From positions 484,460-548,459 of the forward strand of contig NZ_JAUFPU010000008.1 in assembly GCF_030409555.1 (NCBI RefSeq): a stretch of 64,000 nucleotides of DNA, in the 5' to 3' direction. This DNA is from Chitinimonas viridis. GTDB taxonomy: Bacteria > Pseudomonadota > Gammaproteobacteria > Burkholderiales > Chitinimonadaceae. Shown piece after piece: positions 42,330 through 50,744 of this stretch. Position 1 is the stretch's first letter; every line of letters starts with the position of its first letter. The notes below the pieces were generated by a model. The model made no database searches. It was not told the DNA's origin and saw nothing but the letters and a program-made list of their open reading frames with translations. The translations under genes and the position numbers were made by a program.

Positions 42330-43389
42330 TAGATCTGAGTCAGTACGCCTGGAAGGCTTGGATCTGGCGCGCTTCCTGGCATTTGCCGGCATGCTGCTGG
42401 TGAATTTCAGGCTGGCCATGATGGGCCCGGTAGCAGATCAGGGCTGGAGTCACTGGTTTGACCTGCTGGAAGGGCGTGCATCGGCCACCTTTGTCACCTT
42501 GGCCGGAGTGGGCCTGAGCGTTGCCGCCGCACGCGGTGCGTTTGACACACTGCGCCGGGCCACCTGGCGTCGGGCTGCCTTCCTGCTGGTGCTAGGGCTG
42601 CTTAACTACAGTGTGTTCGTGGCCGATATCCTGCATTACTACGCCTGCTACTTTGCCCTGGGCGTATGCTGCCTGGGCTGGCGCAACCGTAGCCTGCATA
42701 TCCTGATTGGCCTGCTGGTAGCGGGGTTTGTGGTGCTGGTCTGCCTGCTGGATTATGGCAAGGGCTGGGATTGGACTACCTTGGGCTATGCCGACTTCTG
42801 GAGCTTTCCTGGGTTTGCCCGCAACCTGCTGTTCAATGGCTGGCATCCCTTGCTGCCTTGGCTGGCCTTCTTCGTGCTGGGCATACGGCTGGGGCGCCTG
42901 CAACTGGGCGACGCGGCCACACAACGTCGATTGATGATCTGTGGTGCGCTGGCCATGTTGCTGGCCCATGGACTATCAGTCGGTTTGCGTACCCTACTGG
43001 CGGCGCATCCAGGCTTGTATGGCTTACTAGGTACGGCACCAATACCCCCTGTGCCGCTGTATATGCTGGCCGGTGGCGGGGCAGCTTGTTTGGTGCTGGG
43101 GGCGTGCCTGTGGCTGGGGCAGCAGTTGGCGCGGCGGCCGGGTATGTCGCGCCACTGCCTGGCCGTGTTCACGCGTGCTGGCAGACAAACGCTGACCCTG
43201 TATATCGCACATATCCTGTTGGGCATGGGCGCTCTGGAGGCCCTGGGCATGCTGGGTAGCCAGTCGCCGCAGTTGGTGCTGCTGGCATCCTTGCTGTTCT
43301 GCACTGGCGCCGTACTCTATGCCAATCTATGGTCGCGCTGGTTTGAGCGTGGACCCATGGAGATGCTGATGCGCAAGGTGGCAGGCTAG
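42322..43389 (+). CDS. DUF418/HGSNAT-like membrane protein
   Basis: A 355-residue membrane protein with about nine to ten helices. The N terminus VRLEGLDLARFLAFAGMLLV and the later PGMSRHCLAVFTRAGRQTLT resemble the DUF418/heparan-alpha-glucosaminide acetyltransferase-like group, which transfers acyl groups across the membrane. The exact substrate is unknown. It is coupled to the TetR regulator (8-bp overlap), an arrangement often seen for efflux or envelope-modifying proteins. Confidence 0.75.
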   Translation: MRDRSESVRLEGLDLARFLAFAGMLLVNFRLAMMGPVADQGWSHWFDLLEGRASATFVTLAGVGLSVAAARGAFDTLRRATWRRAAFLLVLGLLNYSVFVADILHYYACYFALGVCCLGWRNRSLHILIGLLVAGFVVLVCLLDYGKGWDWTTLGYADFWSFPGFARNLLFNGWHPLLPWLAFFVLGIRLGRLQLGDAATQRRLMICGALAMLLAHGLSVGLRTLLAAHPGLYGLLGTAPIPPVPLYMLAGGGAACLVLGACLWLGQQLARRPGMSRHCLAVFTRAGRQTLTLYIAHILLGMGALEALGMLGSQSPQLVLLASLLFCTGAVLYANLWSRWFERGPMEMLMRKVAG

Positions 43390-43434
43390 CGGCGTATGAT
43401 TGCGGTATCGACTATCCGCTGGCCAGAGCACGCT

Positions 43435-44202
43435 ATGCCTCACGATTTTTCTGATGACGAACTGCTGCGCTACAGCCGCCATATCCTGCTGGATGAGGTG
43501 GGTATCGAGGGCCAGCGCAAGTTGGCGGATGCCACCGCCTTGATTATCGGGGTGGGTGGGCTGGGCTCGCCTGCCGCGCTCTATCTGGCTTCTGCCGGGG
43601 TAGGCCATTTGATGCTGGCCGATGCGGACACGGTGGAACTGACCAATCTGCAGCGGCAGATCGTGCATCGCCAGGACAGCCTGGGCCTGAGCAAGGTGGA
43701 TTCTGCCCGCCAGACGCTGGCCGGCATCAACCCCCAGGTACGGGTAGAGCCCATGGCCCAGCGGCTGGCTGGCGAGGCCCTGATGGAAGCCGTGGCCAGG
43801 GCTGATGTGGTGCTGGATTGCTCTGACAACTTCCCTACCCGCCACGCGGTCAACCGGGCTTGTGTGGCGCAAGGCAAGCCCTTGGTGTCAGGGGCGGCGG
43901 TGCGTTTTGATGGGCAGTTTGCGGTGTTTGATACGCGCGTGGCGGATAGTCCCTGCTACCGCTGCCTGTTCCCTGAGGAAGGCGAGGCCAGCGATGGTCC
44001 GTGTGCCACATTCGGCGTATTTGCTCCCTTGGTCGGCATTATTGGCGCCATGCAGGCGGCCGAGGCGCTGAAGCTGTTGATAGGCATGCCCGATATCCCG
44101 CTCGGCAAGCTGGTGACGCTGGATTTGCGCAACCACAACTGGCGTACCTTACGCTTCAAGCGCGATAGTGCGTGCCCGGTCTGCAATGTTTCGTGCGGTT
44201 AG
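43435..44202 (+). CDS. moeB: MoeB/ThiF/HesA-family adenylyltransferase
   Basis: A 255-residue E1-like enzyme that adenylates the C-terminal glycine of a small sulfur-carrier protein (MoaD or ThiS). It starts DDELLRYSRHILLDEVGIEG, carries the ATP-binding VGGLGSPAALYLASAG, the arginine finger region TNLQRQIVHR, DCSDNFPTRHAVNRACV and the zinc-binding pairs CYRCLFPE and CPVCNVSC. MoeB and ThiF cannot be told apart by eye, and no moa or thi gene is adjacent. The ATG at 43435 matches the family start. Confidence 0.85.
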   Translation: MPHDFSDDELLRYSRHILLDEVGIEGQRKLADATALIIGVGGLGSPAALYLASAGVGHLMLADADTVELTNLQRQIVHRQDSLGLSKVDSARQTLAGINPQVRVEPMAQRLAGEALMEAVARADVVLDCSDNFPTRHAVNRACVAQGKPLVSGAAVRFDGQFAVFDTRVADSPCYRCLFPEEGEASDGPCATFGVFAPLVGIIGAMQAAEALKLLIGMPDIPLGKLVTLDLRNHNWRTLRFKRDSACPVCNVSCG

Positions 44203-44335
44203 CCAAGCCGCGCTACGATTTAACGTCAAGCGCAGGCGGTAGTCGCGCAATGGGGTATGGGTACGAGGCGCTGGCGAATCTAAACAAACTCGCCGACCGG
44301 TTGTACCGGCTGCGCGCCCCGAGCCGGCACGATGG

Positions 44336-45118
44336 TCAGTCGGCCTCGTTGTAATTCAAGCTGGCCTTGGCGGCCTGGTATTCGTTGGAGTCGCGCGCCT
44401 GCACAAAGGCCTGCCAGATGGCTTTGACGCGCTTGGGATCGGCCTTGTAGCGCTGGTGCGATACCACCAGATACGTGGGGTATTCCTGGAATGAGATGGG
44501 CAGCCGCTCGATGGTGGCGCCGAAATCAGCAACCTCCTTGAGCAGGGGGTCGGCTACAGGTGCCTGCAGTATCGCGCCATCGACCATGCCGGCAGATACC
44601 TTGCGCAGTATCTGGTAGGGTTCCTTGTCGGTCTCGTCTACCTGAGCACCCATCTGCTTAAGCATGCGAGCTGCGACAAAGCCCGGCTGCACGGCAATAG
44701 GCTTGCGCTGGCCGATCACCTTCTGGCCGTCCCAGCCTAGCGTGCTGGCGCGGTTGCGGTAGAGCGGAAAGCGGTCGATATACAGTCTCTGGGCTGTGTC
44801 AGGCTTGCAAGGCTCGCCTGGGTACACGCCGATCTCGCAACGCTCCTGTAGAAAACCTGCGCCCACCACCCCATCCATGATGCCGTTTTTGACGTCGGCC
44901 AGGCAGCGCTTCCAGGGTAGCCACACCAGTTCGATACGGGCATCGGCACGCTTGGCTGCCAGTTTGGCCATGGTGGCGTAGAGGCCTTCACGGTCTTTCA
45001 TGATCCACGGGTAGGTTTCGTTATCCTCGTGGCAGAAACGCCAGGTCGCCTCGGCCGCCGAGGCGCCAGACAGGGTCAGGCAGCACACGATAGGCAGCAG
45101 CAGGCGTGAGAGTGGCAT
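44336..45118 (-). CDS. Periplasmic solute-binding protein, SBP_bac_3 type (second orphan)
   Basis: A 260-residue exported protein with signal peptide MPLSRLLLPIVCCLTLSGAS. The mature sequence (WIMKDREGLYATMAKLAAKR, LVWLPWKRCLADVKNGIMDG) matches family-3 binding proteins. Five or six cysteines in the mature part (CHED, RCLAD, RCEIG, PCKPD) are unusual for the class and may form disulfides. No permease or ATPase gene is nearby. Ligand unknown. Confidence 0.75.
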   Translation of the reverse strand: MPLSRLLLPIVCCLTLSGASAAEATWRFCHEDNETYPWIMKDREGLYATMAKLAAKRADARIELVWLPWKRCLADVKNGIMDGVVGAGFLQERCEIGVYPGEPCKPDTAQRLYIDRFPLYRNRASTLGWDGQKVIGQRKPIAVQPGFVAARMLKQMGAQVDETDKEPYQILRKVSAGMVDGAILQAPVADPLLKEVADFGATIERLPISFQEYPTYLVVSHQRYKADPKRVKAIWQAFVQARDSNEYQAAKASLNYNEAD

Positions 45119-45153
45119 GGCGTTCTCTAAGATGTTTGAATTTATATATTAGC

Positions 45154-45930
45154 CTAATCTTTCATAGCTGGCAGGTCGAGTACCGCTCGTGCATTTTTGC
45201 TGGTGGCCTGGGCCAGGCTGGCGGGGTCCATGCCCCGCAGTTCGGCCAACAGGCCGGCTATGCGCGGCAAGTAGGCGGGTTCATTGCGTTGCTGATAGGC
45301 CCACTCGGGCGAGATATCGGGGGCGTCGGTCTCCAGCACGATGCTGTCCAATGGCAGGGAGGTAGCCAGCCGGCGGATATTGAGGGCGCGCTCGAAGGTA
45401 AGGTTGCCGCCAAAGCCCAGTTTCATGCCCTGCGCTATATAGGCATCAGCCTGTTGCGGGCTGCCGTTGAAGGCATGCGCTATGCCGCGCCGTATGCCAA
45501 AGCGCCGTAACTGCTTCAGAACCTGATCCTGCGATTTACGTATATGCAGCAGCACCGGCAAGTCGAAGTCGCGGGCCAGCTTGAGCTGGGCGGCAAACAG
45601 CTCGGTCTGGCGGTTAGCATCCAGGCCCGGTACAAAAAAGTCCAGGCCTATCTCGCCCACGGCGACTGGACGCTCGGCTTCGATCAAGGCTTGTAGCGCA
45701 GGCAGATGAGCATCCCGGTGGCTGCGCTCGTAGATGGGATGAAAGCCCAGTGCAACCGGGCAGCCATAGCGCTGCCGCATGGCGAGTGTGGCGGGGATGG
45801 TATCCAGCGAGATGGCGGGCACTACCAGCGTATGCACGCCACCATCACGCGCCCGCGCCACCACGGCGTCGCGGTCAGCGTCGAACTCGGGGGCATCCAG
45901 GTGGCAATGGGTATCGATAAGATCGAGCAT
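45154..45930 (-). CDS. TatD-family metal-dependent hydrolase
   Basis: A 258-residue TIM-barrel nuclease-type hydrolase. The metal ligands appear in LIDTHCHLDAPEF, in AVGEIGLDFF (Glu), in PVLLHIRKSQ (His), in GIAHAFNGS (His) and in IVLETDAPDISP (Asp). TatD/YcfH-like proteins are 3'-5' exonucleases of DNA repair or D-aminoacyl-tRNA deacylases; subfamily assignment is open. Length is normal. Confidence 0.9.
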   Translation of the reverse strand: MLDLIDTHCHLDAPEFDADRDAVVARARDGGVHTLVVPAISLDTIPATLAMRQRYGCPVALGFHPIYERSHRDAHLPALQALIEAERPVAVGEIGLDFFVPGLDANRQTELFAAQLKLARDFDLPVLLHIRKSQDQVLKQLRRFGIRRGIAHAFNGSPQQADAYIAQGMKLGFGGNLTFERALNIRRLATSLPLDSIVLETDAPDISPEWAYQQRNEPAYLPRIAGLLAELRGMDPASLAQATSKNARAVLDLPAMKD

Positions 45931-46057
45931 GCCGCTACTGTAGCGCGGCTGGCTGGCCTTGGGCAGCGGACGGTGAAAGTAGGCACGGGTATTGATGGCG
46001 GCGCAGGCTTGGTCGGGCCTAGAATGAAACGACCTTATAGCGCTTTACCTAACGACC

Positions 46058-46570
46058 ATGTCACAAGCCGATACCAGCCTGAAAGCCCTGAAACTGGATG
46101 CTTTCGACCTGCTCAACACCCCCAGCCTGCGCGCCAAGCTTGATGTGAGCGAGGCGCTGACTGAGTTGGATGGCGCCGAAATCGGCCATCTTGCCACCCA
46201 GCTCAAAGCCTTTGCCCTGCCGGCAGGTACGGTGCTGTTCAAAGAGGGCGAAGCCGCCGGCTATATGGGCATGGTGCTGGATGGCCGCTTGATCGTGACC
46301 AAGCGCAACGATGAGGCCTCGGGCAAACCGCTGTACAGCATGTCGGCCGGCAAGGTGTTTGGCGAGATGGCCATACTGGATGGGGAGCCGCGCTCGGCCA
46401 CGGTGATGGCGCCGGTGGATACCCAGATTGCCCTGTTGTCTCGCGAGGCATTTGACCGCTTGTGTGTTGAGCGGCCCGTCATTGCGCTCAAGATACTGCG
46501 CCGCCTGGGCCGCTTGCTGTCTCAACGCCTACGGCGCACCAGCGGCCTGCTGGTCGATTATCTACCTTAG
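46058..46570 (+). CDS. Cyclic nucleotide-binding domain protein
   Basis: 170 residues. After a short N-terminal helix, residues about 45-160 form a cNMP-binding beta roll: ALPAGTVLFKEGEAAGYMGM, LDGRLIVTKRND, KVFGEMAILDGEPRSATVMA. The phosphate-binding cassette FGEMAILDGEPRSAT keeps the Glu and Arg that contact cyclic phosphate. No HTH follows, so it is not a full Crp-type activator. The class III cyclase at 3119 could in principle supply a ligand; that link is speculative. Confidence 0.85.
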   Translation: MSQADTSLKALKLDAFDLLNTPSLRAKLDVSEALTELDGAEIGHLATQLKAFALPAGTVLFKEGEAAGYMGMVLDGRLIVTKRNDEASGKPLYSMSAGKVFGEMAILDGEPRSATVMAPVDTQIALLSREAFDRLCVERPVIALKILRRLGRLLSQRLRRTSGLLVDYLP

Positions 46571-46721
46571 CGCCTGTTCGCTGTGCGGTACTGGTGCGTA
46601 AGCGGGCTGGCCATGCACCTTGGCAGCGCCAAATCTCCCTGGCATTCCCCAAAAACCGCCTTATTCAGATGGCACGGCCATTGCTGTGTAGTTGCTGCCA
46701 TCCACAATAAGGAGACAAGGC

Positions 46722-47708
46722 ATGAGCTACACCCGGCTGCTGAAGGCCATGACAAGCAGCGACCCGCGCGATCTGAATCAGGATGAAGCACGCAGCCTGT
46801 TTGCGGCCATGCTGGATGGCGGCATACCCGATTTTGAGCTGGGTGCCTTGCTGATGGCCCTGCGCCTAAAGGGCGAGCATATCGATGAGCTGGATGGCGC
46901 AGCCGAAGCCCTGGCGGCGCGTACGGCTAAGCTGACGGGGGTAGAGAAGCCGGCCGTGGTACTGCCCACTTATGGTGGTGCACGCGGCTTTCCCAACCTG
47001 ACCCCGCTGCTGGCCTTGCTGCTGCGACGGTTTGAAATACCGGTGCTGCTGCACGGCGAACTGGATGGCCACGGCCGGGTAGCTACTGCCTATGTGTTGC
47101 GTGAGCTGGGCATCATGCCAGTGGCGAACCTGGCGCGTGCTGATGAGGTGTTGGCCCGCGAAGGACTGGTGTTCTTGCCTGTTGGGGCGCTGGCGCCGGG
47201 GCTGGCTGGTCTCCTGGCCCTTCGCGCCCGCCTGGGCGTAAGGCACCTGGGGCATCAGGCGGCCAAGTTGTTGCAACCATTTGACGATGCACGGGCGCTG
47301 ACCGTGATAGGCGCCACCCATGCTGACCGGCTGGAACGCTTTCGGCTGATCTGCCTGGGCCGCCGGCGTCGTGCCCTGGTGCTGATGGGCACAGAGGGTG
47401 AGCCCTTTGCCGACCCGCGTCACCGACCTGAGATAGACCTGCTGCGCGATGGTGAGCAGGAAGTACTGTTCCGCGCTGAAAATGGCTCGTTCAGCCCCAC
47501 CGGCATGCTGCCTGCCAGCCTGGATGCCGCTGCAACGGCGCGCTGGATACAGGCCGTGCTGGCGGGCGACGTGCCAGTGCCCACACCCATTGTGAATCAA
47601 CTGGCCTGCTGCCTTTATGGCATAGGATATGTCGACGATATGAATCAGGCCAAGGCCATAGCCGCGGTGGAGGTTGGCGTGCTGGCGCAGCGGCGGCGCG
47701 TAGCCTGA
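46722..47708 (+). CDS. ybiB: YbiB/TrpD2-family nucleic-acid-binding protein
   Basis: A 328-residue protein of the anthranilate phosphoribosyltransferase fold that lacks TrpD activity. The N-terminal helical domain (LNQDEARSLFAAMLDGGIPD, ELGALLMALRLKGEHIDELD) and the catalytic-like domain (PTYGGARGFPNLTPLLALLL, HGELDGHGRVATAYVLRELG) match YbiB. In E. coli this protein is a dimer that binds DNA and RNA and is SOS-induced. The ATG at 46722 follows AAGGAGAC. The frame upstream to 46692 is not used. Confidence 0.85.
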   Translation: MSYTRLLKAMTSSDPRDLNQDEARSLFAAMLDGGIPDFELGALLMALRLKGEHIDELDGAAEALAARTAKLTGVEKPAVVLPTYGGARGFPNLTPLLALLLRRFEIPVLLHGELDGHGRVATAYVLRELGIMPVANLARADEVLAREGLVFLPVGALAPGLAGLLALRARLGVRHLGHQAAKLLQPFDDARALTVIGATHADRLERFRLICLGRRRRALVLMGTEGEPFADPRHRPEIDLLRDGEQEVLFRAENGSFSPTGMLPASLDAAATARWIQAVLAGDVPVPTPIVNQLACCLYGIGYVDDMNQAKAIAAVEVGVLAQRRRVA

Positions 47709-47744
47709 GGGCTGGGTGGCATAGGCTGAATCGGTGCTGCGGCA

Positions 47745-47764
47745 GCACCCGGGAGCCCGGGTGC
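47745..47764 (+). terminator. Strong GC hairpin after ybiB
   Basis: GCACCCGGG (47745-47753), AG, CCCGGGTGC (47756-47764) is an exact 9-bp stem with only a 2-base centre, preceded by a second small hairpin. No T tract, so its role as a terminator is uncertain. Confidence 0.45.
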
Positions 47765-47769
47765 CTACC

Positions 47770-47893
47770 TTGGCGCTGCCAACAATAGCCAGCGAGCGTT
47801 TCTGGTGGTGCGTAAGCCTAGGCGCGCGCTGCAAGCCGTATGCGGGTACTGCGAGCTTGCACATCAGCCCAAGAAGGGCTTGGTTAGCGGCGC
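47770..47893 (-). repeat. Dispersed palindromic element, copy 3 (degenerate)
   Basis: Read on the minus strand it begins at the stop codon of dolP with GCGCCGCTAACCAAGCCCTTCT, written here as GCCGCTAACCAAGCCCTTC, matching GCGGCTAACAAAACCCTTC of copy 2. It continues with ATGTGCAAGCTCGC, GTACCCGCATAC and CCAGAAACGCT in the same order. Identity to the other copies is roughly 70-75 percent by eye. Position and orientation relative to the preceding stop are the same as in copies 1 and 2. Confidence 0.65.
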
Positions 47894-48466
47894 TTAATCG
47901 ATGTACTCGAACAGGGTGACAACCTTCTCCACCCCGGCAGTCTGGCTGGCGATGTCGGCTGCGTCGCGGGCTTCCTGCTGCTTGACCGAACCCATCAGGA
48001 ACACCTGCTTGCGCTCGCTGATGACCTTGACGTGCATGGGCGAGAAGCGCTTGGCATCCATCATGCGAGCCTTGACCTTGGTGGTCAGCGCGGTATCCGA
48101 GCCACGGGAGGTGATGCTGGATGGCAGCATCACGGCGATCTCGTTGTAGACCTGTTTGACGTCCTGGGTCTCGCGGGCCATTTTTTCCACCTCGGCGCGG
48201 GTGGTGTCGTCGGGTACTTCGCCGGTCAACAGCACGCTGCGGTTGTAGCTGGTGATGTTGACGTGACTGAGCGTGCCGAACTTGGCCGCGATGCGATCAG
48301 CAATCCGGCCTTGTATCTGCTGGTCGTTCCAGATGACCGAGGTGGGGCGGCGATCCTGCGAGACAGCCACGCCGGTGGCGGCGCCCGCTACCACCAGCGG
48401 GAAACATGCGGTCAGCTGGCTGGTGGCCAGCAGGGCTATCGTCAGGGCGGTCAGTCGCTTGGTCAT
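47894..48466 (-). CDS. dolP: BON-domain outer-membrane lipoprotein (DolP/YraP)
   Basis: A 190-residue lipoprotein with lipobox LTAC (signal MTKRLTALTIALLATSQL). Two BON domains follow at about 50-115 and 125-185 (SHVNITSYNRSVLLTGEVPD; MHVKVISERKQVFLMGSVKQ), as in E. coli DolP, which binds anionic phospholipid at the division site and maintains the outer membrane. It is last in the lpoA-yraN-diaA-dolP group, the same order as in E. coli. The start at 48466 gives a correct signal peptide. Confidence 0.92.
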   Translation of the reverse strand: MTKRLTALTIALLATSQLTACFPLVVAGAATGVAVSQDRRPTSVIWNDQQIQGRIADRIAAKFGTLSHVNITSYNRSVLLTGEVPDDTTRAEVEKMARETQDVKQVYNEIAVMLPSSITSRGSDTALTTKVKARMMDAKRFSPMHVKVISERKQVFLMGSVKQQEARDAADIASQTAGVEKVVTLFEYID

Positions 48467-48471
48467 GGGGC

Positions 48472-49062
48472 TTATTCTCCGTCTAGCAGTATGCAGTCTA
48501 TGGCATCGCACAGGCTGTGGATCAGCAGGGCGTGGACTTCCTGCACGCGTGCAGTACGCATGCTGGGGACGTTGAGTTGGATATCGTCGCCGGTCATCAG
48601 TTCGGTCATCTTGCCACCATCCTTGCCAGTCAGCGCAATCACCGTCATTTGCCGCTCGTGCGCGGCGTGCACTGCTTCTATCACATTGACCGAATTACCC
48701 GAGGTGGTGATGGCCAGCAGCACATCGCCCGGTTGGCCCAGTGCGCGCACCTGCTTGGAGAACACCAGGTCGTAATCGTAATCATTGGCGATGGCGGTGA
48801 TGGCCGAGGTATCGGTGGTGAGCGAGAAAGCAGCCAGACCGGGGCGCTCCTTCTCGAAGCGGCCCACCATTTCGGCCGCAAAGTGCTGGGCGTCGGCAGC
48901 CGAGCCACCGTTGCCGCAGGCCAGAATCTTGTGATCGGCCATCAGTGCCGCCACCATGCGCTCGGCGGCTACAGCCACAGGGGCCGAGAGCAGCTCACGA
49001 GCGTCTTCCAGCGTGGCGATGCTGTCGAGGAAGTGCTGGTTGACGCGGTCTATCAAATCCAT
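48472..49062 (-). CDS. diaA: SIS-domain DnaA-initiator-associating protein DiaA (GmhA-like)
   Basis: A 196-residue SIS-fold protein. The sugar-phosphate-binding region is ILACGNGGSAADAQHFAAEM and LLAITTSGNSVNVIEAVHAA. It is paralogous to phosphoheptose isomerase GmhA. The location between yraN and dolP, as in E. coli, favours DiaA, which stimulates DnaA assembly at the origin, but an isomerase role cannot be excluded without checking catalytic residues against a structure. Confidence 0.88.
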   Translation of the reverse strand: MDLIDRVNQHFLDSIATLEDARELLSAPVAVAAERMVAALMADHKILACGNGGSAADAQHFAAEMVGRFEKERPGLAAFSLTTDTSAITAIANDYDYDLVFSKQVRALGQPGDVLLAITTSGNSVNVIEAVHAAHERQMTVIALTGKDGGKMTELMTGDDIQLNVPSMRTARVQEVHALLIHSLCDAIDCILLDGE

Positions 49063-49095
49063 ATCGGGGAATCTTTCGCTACGGTATTGCGGGGG

Positions 49096-49452
49096 TTAGA
49101 GCTCGATGATGTGCTTGAGCCATTGGGGCTCAGCTTCGCCATCGATCAGTATGGCGTCGAAGCGGCAGGGCGGAACGCGCTTGAGGGTGGCGAGATAGTG
49201 CTGGGCAGCAGCCACCAGCCGGGCCTGCTTGCGGGCAGTGATGCTGTCGGCCGCCGAGCCGAAACGGCCGCTGGCACGGCTGCGCACCTCGACAAACACC
49301 AGGGTACTGCCGTCGTGGCAGATCAAATCGATCTCGCCCATGCGGCAGCGCCAGTTGCGCGCCACGATGCTGACCCGCCGAGCGGCCAGGAAGTTCGCCG
49401 CCAGCGCTTCGGCGGCGGCGCCTTTGTGCTGGGCCGGCGTGGGCGCGGCCAT
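49096..49452 (-). CDS. yraN: YraN family (UPF0102) endonuclease-like protein
   Basis: A 118-residue protein with a PD-(D/E)xK nuclease-like core: KGAAAEALAANFLAARRV, NWRCRMGEIDLICHDGSTLV and FVEVRSRASGRFG supply the Glu, Asp and ExK residues. The biological role is unproven; homologues may process Holliday-junction-like DNA. The start overlaps the lpoA stop by one base (TAATG), so the two are translationally coupled. Confidence 0.92.
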   Translation of the reverse strand: MAAPTPAQHKGAAAEALAANFLAARRVSIVARNWRCRMGEIDLICHDGSTLVFVEVRSRASGRFGSAADSITARKQARLVAAAQHYLATLKRVPPCRFDAILIDGEAEPQWLKHIIEL

Positions 49453-50687
49453 TATTCTGCTGGCTGGGTCGTGGCCGTGATGCCCTCTTCAGCCGAAGGG
49501 GCTGGTTCGGGTGGTACTTCCAGCTTGGGTGGGGCAGGGGTGCGCGGCTGGCCGCCTACTTCGCCACTCATCAGCTCGCGGCTGAACTGGCGGTTGGCCG
49601 AGAGCTTGAGCACACCGCTGACACCCTGCACCTCGATGGCGGCACCCGGGGCCGAAACCAGCAGCAGCAGGCTGAGCCGGTAGGCATCTATCCCCAGCGC
49701 ATACAGGCGCTGCATATCGGGGCCCAGTGGCTTGTCGGCCTGCTTGTAAGCCAGCACATCGGGCTGGTAGGGTTCCAGCAGCCAGGGCATGTCCACAAAT
49801 TTCACGCCCAGCAGATCGACATTGGCGCCGGCCTGCTTGCCAAACTTGCCGCTCCATACCTGCGAGGTGGCATAGATGGGGCGCTCTGTTCCGATATAGG
49901 GGCGAATCAGGCGAGCTTTCTTTTGGTCTGCCGCCATGAACAGGGCGTCGGCCCGCAGGGCTGCCACGGTTTCCTTGAGCTTCCAGACCGCATCCTTGTC
50001 CGTACCCAGGGCAATCACATCGGGCGCCTTGCCGGTAAGCAGCTGCCATTCGGCGGTAAACGCCTCGCGCATGCGCTTGGCCAGCAGGCCTTCCGTCTCG
50101 ATCAGCACCGGCATCTTGCGGCCGTCGCGCTGCATATTGCGGGCGATCTGGCGGGTTTCCGCCTCAATGGATAAGCCCAGCGCAAACAGATTGGTCGGCG
50201 GGGTAATCGTCTCGTCCAGGGTGTTGAGTGCCAGTACCGGCACATCCAGCTTGCCAAAGGCTGCCAGCTTGGCAATGGCGCCACGGGTAAGCGGGCCGAT
50301 GACACCCACGGCCCCCCGAATGGCCGCCTGGCGGTAGGCCAGTATGCCTTCCTCGTCACCCGCGCCGGTGGGATAGAGCCTGACCTTGGGGGTGTTGTCA
50401 TCGCCCAGACGGGCTTCTGCCGCCATCACACCCTGCCGGACAATATCGGCAGGTGCCGCCAACTGCTTTGAATCTGTTGGCAATATCAGCGCAATATGGG
50501 GGCCGGGTGCATCGGCCTCGGCTACCGGCGGGGCAGGCGCAGGCTCCTCGGCGCTGGCAGGGGCCGGGGTGGCAAGGTAGAGTAGTGCCGCTGTCGCCAT
50601 TATCAGCCTATACAGGCTGGGCAGCCTGTGCCCGTGGCTGCCCGAGCCTAGCGGGCGTTTTTCATCCCGCCTGGTCTCTTGCAACAT
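49452..50687 (-). CDS. lpoA: Penicillin-binding protein activator LpoA-like
   Basis: About 411 residues, exported (LIMATAALLYLATPAPASAE forms the signal region). The mature protein is the periplasmic-binding-like domain of LpoA (HIALILPTDSKQLAAPADIV, VIGPLTRGAIAKLAAFGKLD, MQRLYALGIDAYRLSLLLL). The N-terminal TPR domain of E. coli LpoA is missing and no lipobox cysteine is seen, so membrane anchoring is unclear. Three in-frame starts exist (50750, 50687, 50600); 50687 avoids overlap with rsmI. It is divergent from rsmI and first of the four-gene group. Confidence 0.85.
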   Translation of the reverse strand: MLQETRRDEKRPLGSGSHGHRLPSLYRLIMATAALLYLATPAPASAEEPAPAPPVAEADAPGPHIALILPTDSKQLAAPADIVRQGVMAAEARLGDDNTPKVRLYPTGAGDEEGILAYRQAAIRGAVGVIGPLTRGAIAKLAAFGKLDVPVLALNTLDETITPPTNLFALGLSIEAETRQIARNMQRDGRKMPVLIETEGLLAKRMREAFTAEWQLLTGKAPDVIALGTDKDAVWKLKETVAALRADALFMAADQKKARLIRPYIGTERPIYATSQVWSGKFGKQAGANVDLLGVKFVDMPWLLEPYQPDVLAYKQADKPLGPDMQRLYALGIDAYRLSLLLLVSAPGAAIEVQGVSGVLKLSANRQFSRELMSGEVGGQPRTPAPPKLEVPPEPAPSAEEGITATTQPAE

Positions 50688-50744
50688 AGCAAGGGTGGCA
50701 GGCAGCGCCACTGGGGCGCTATTCACTTCAAGGTGAGCAATACC

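Noticed and set aside
44203..44335. A fourth copy of the dispersed palindromic element after the moeB stop
   Set aside because: A small hairpin (CCGGT/ACCGG) is present, but the diagnostic blocks of the element do not align.
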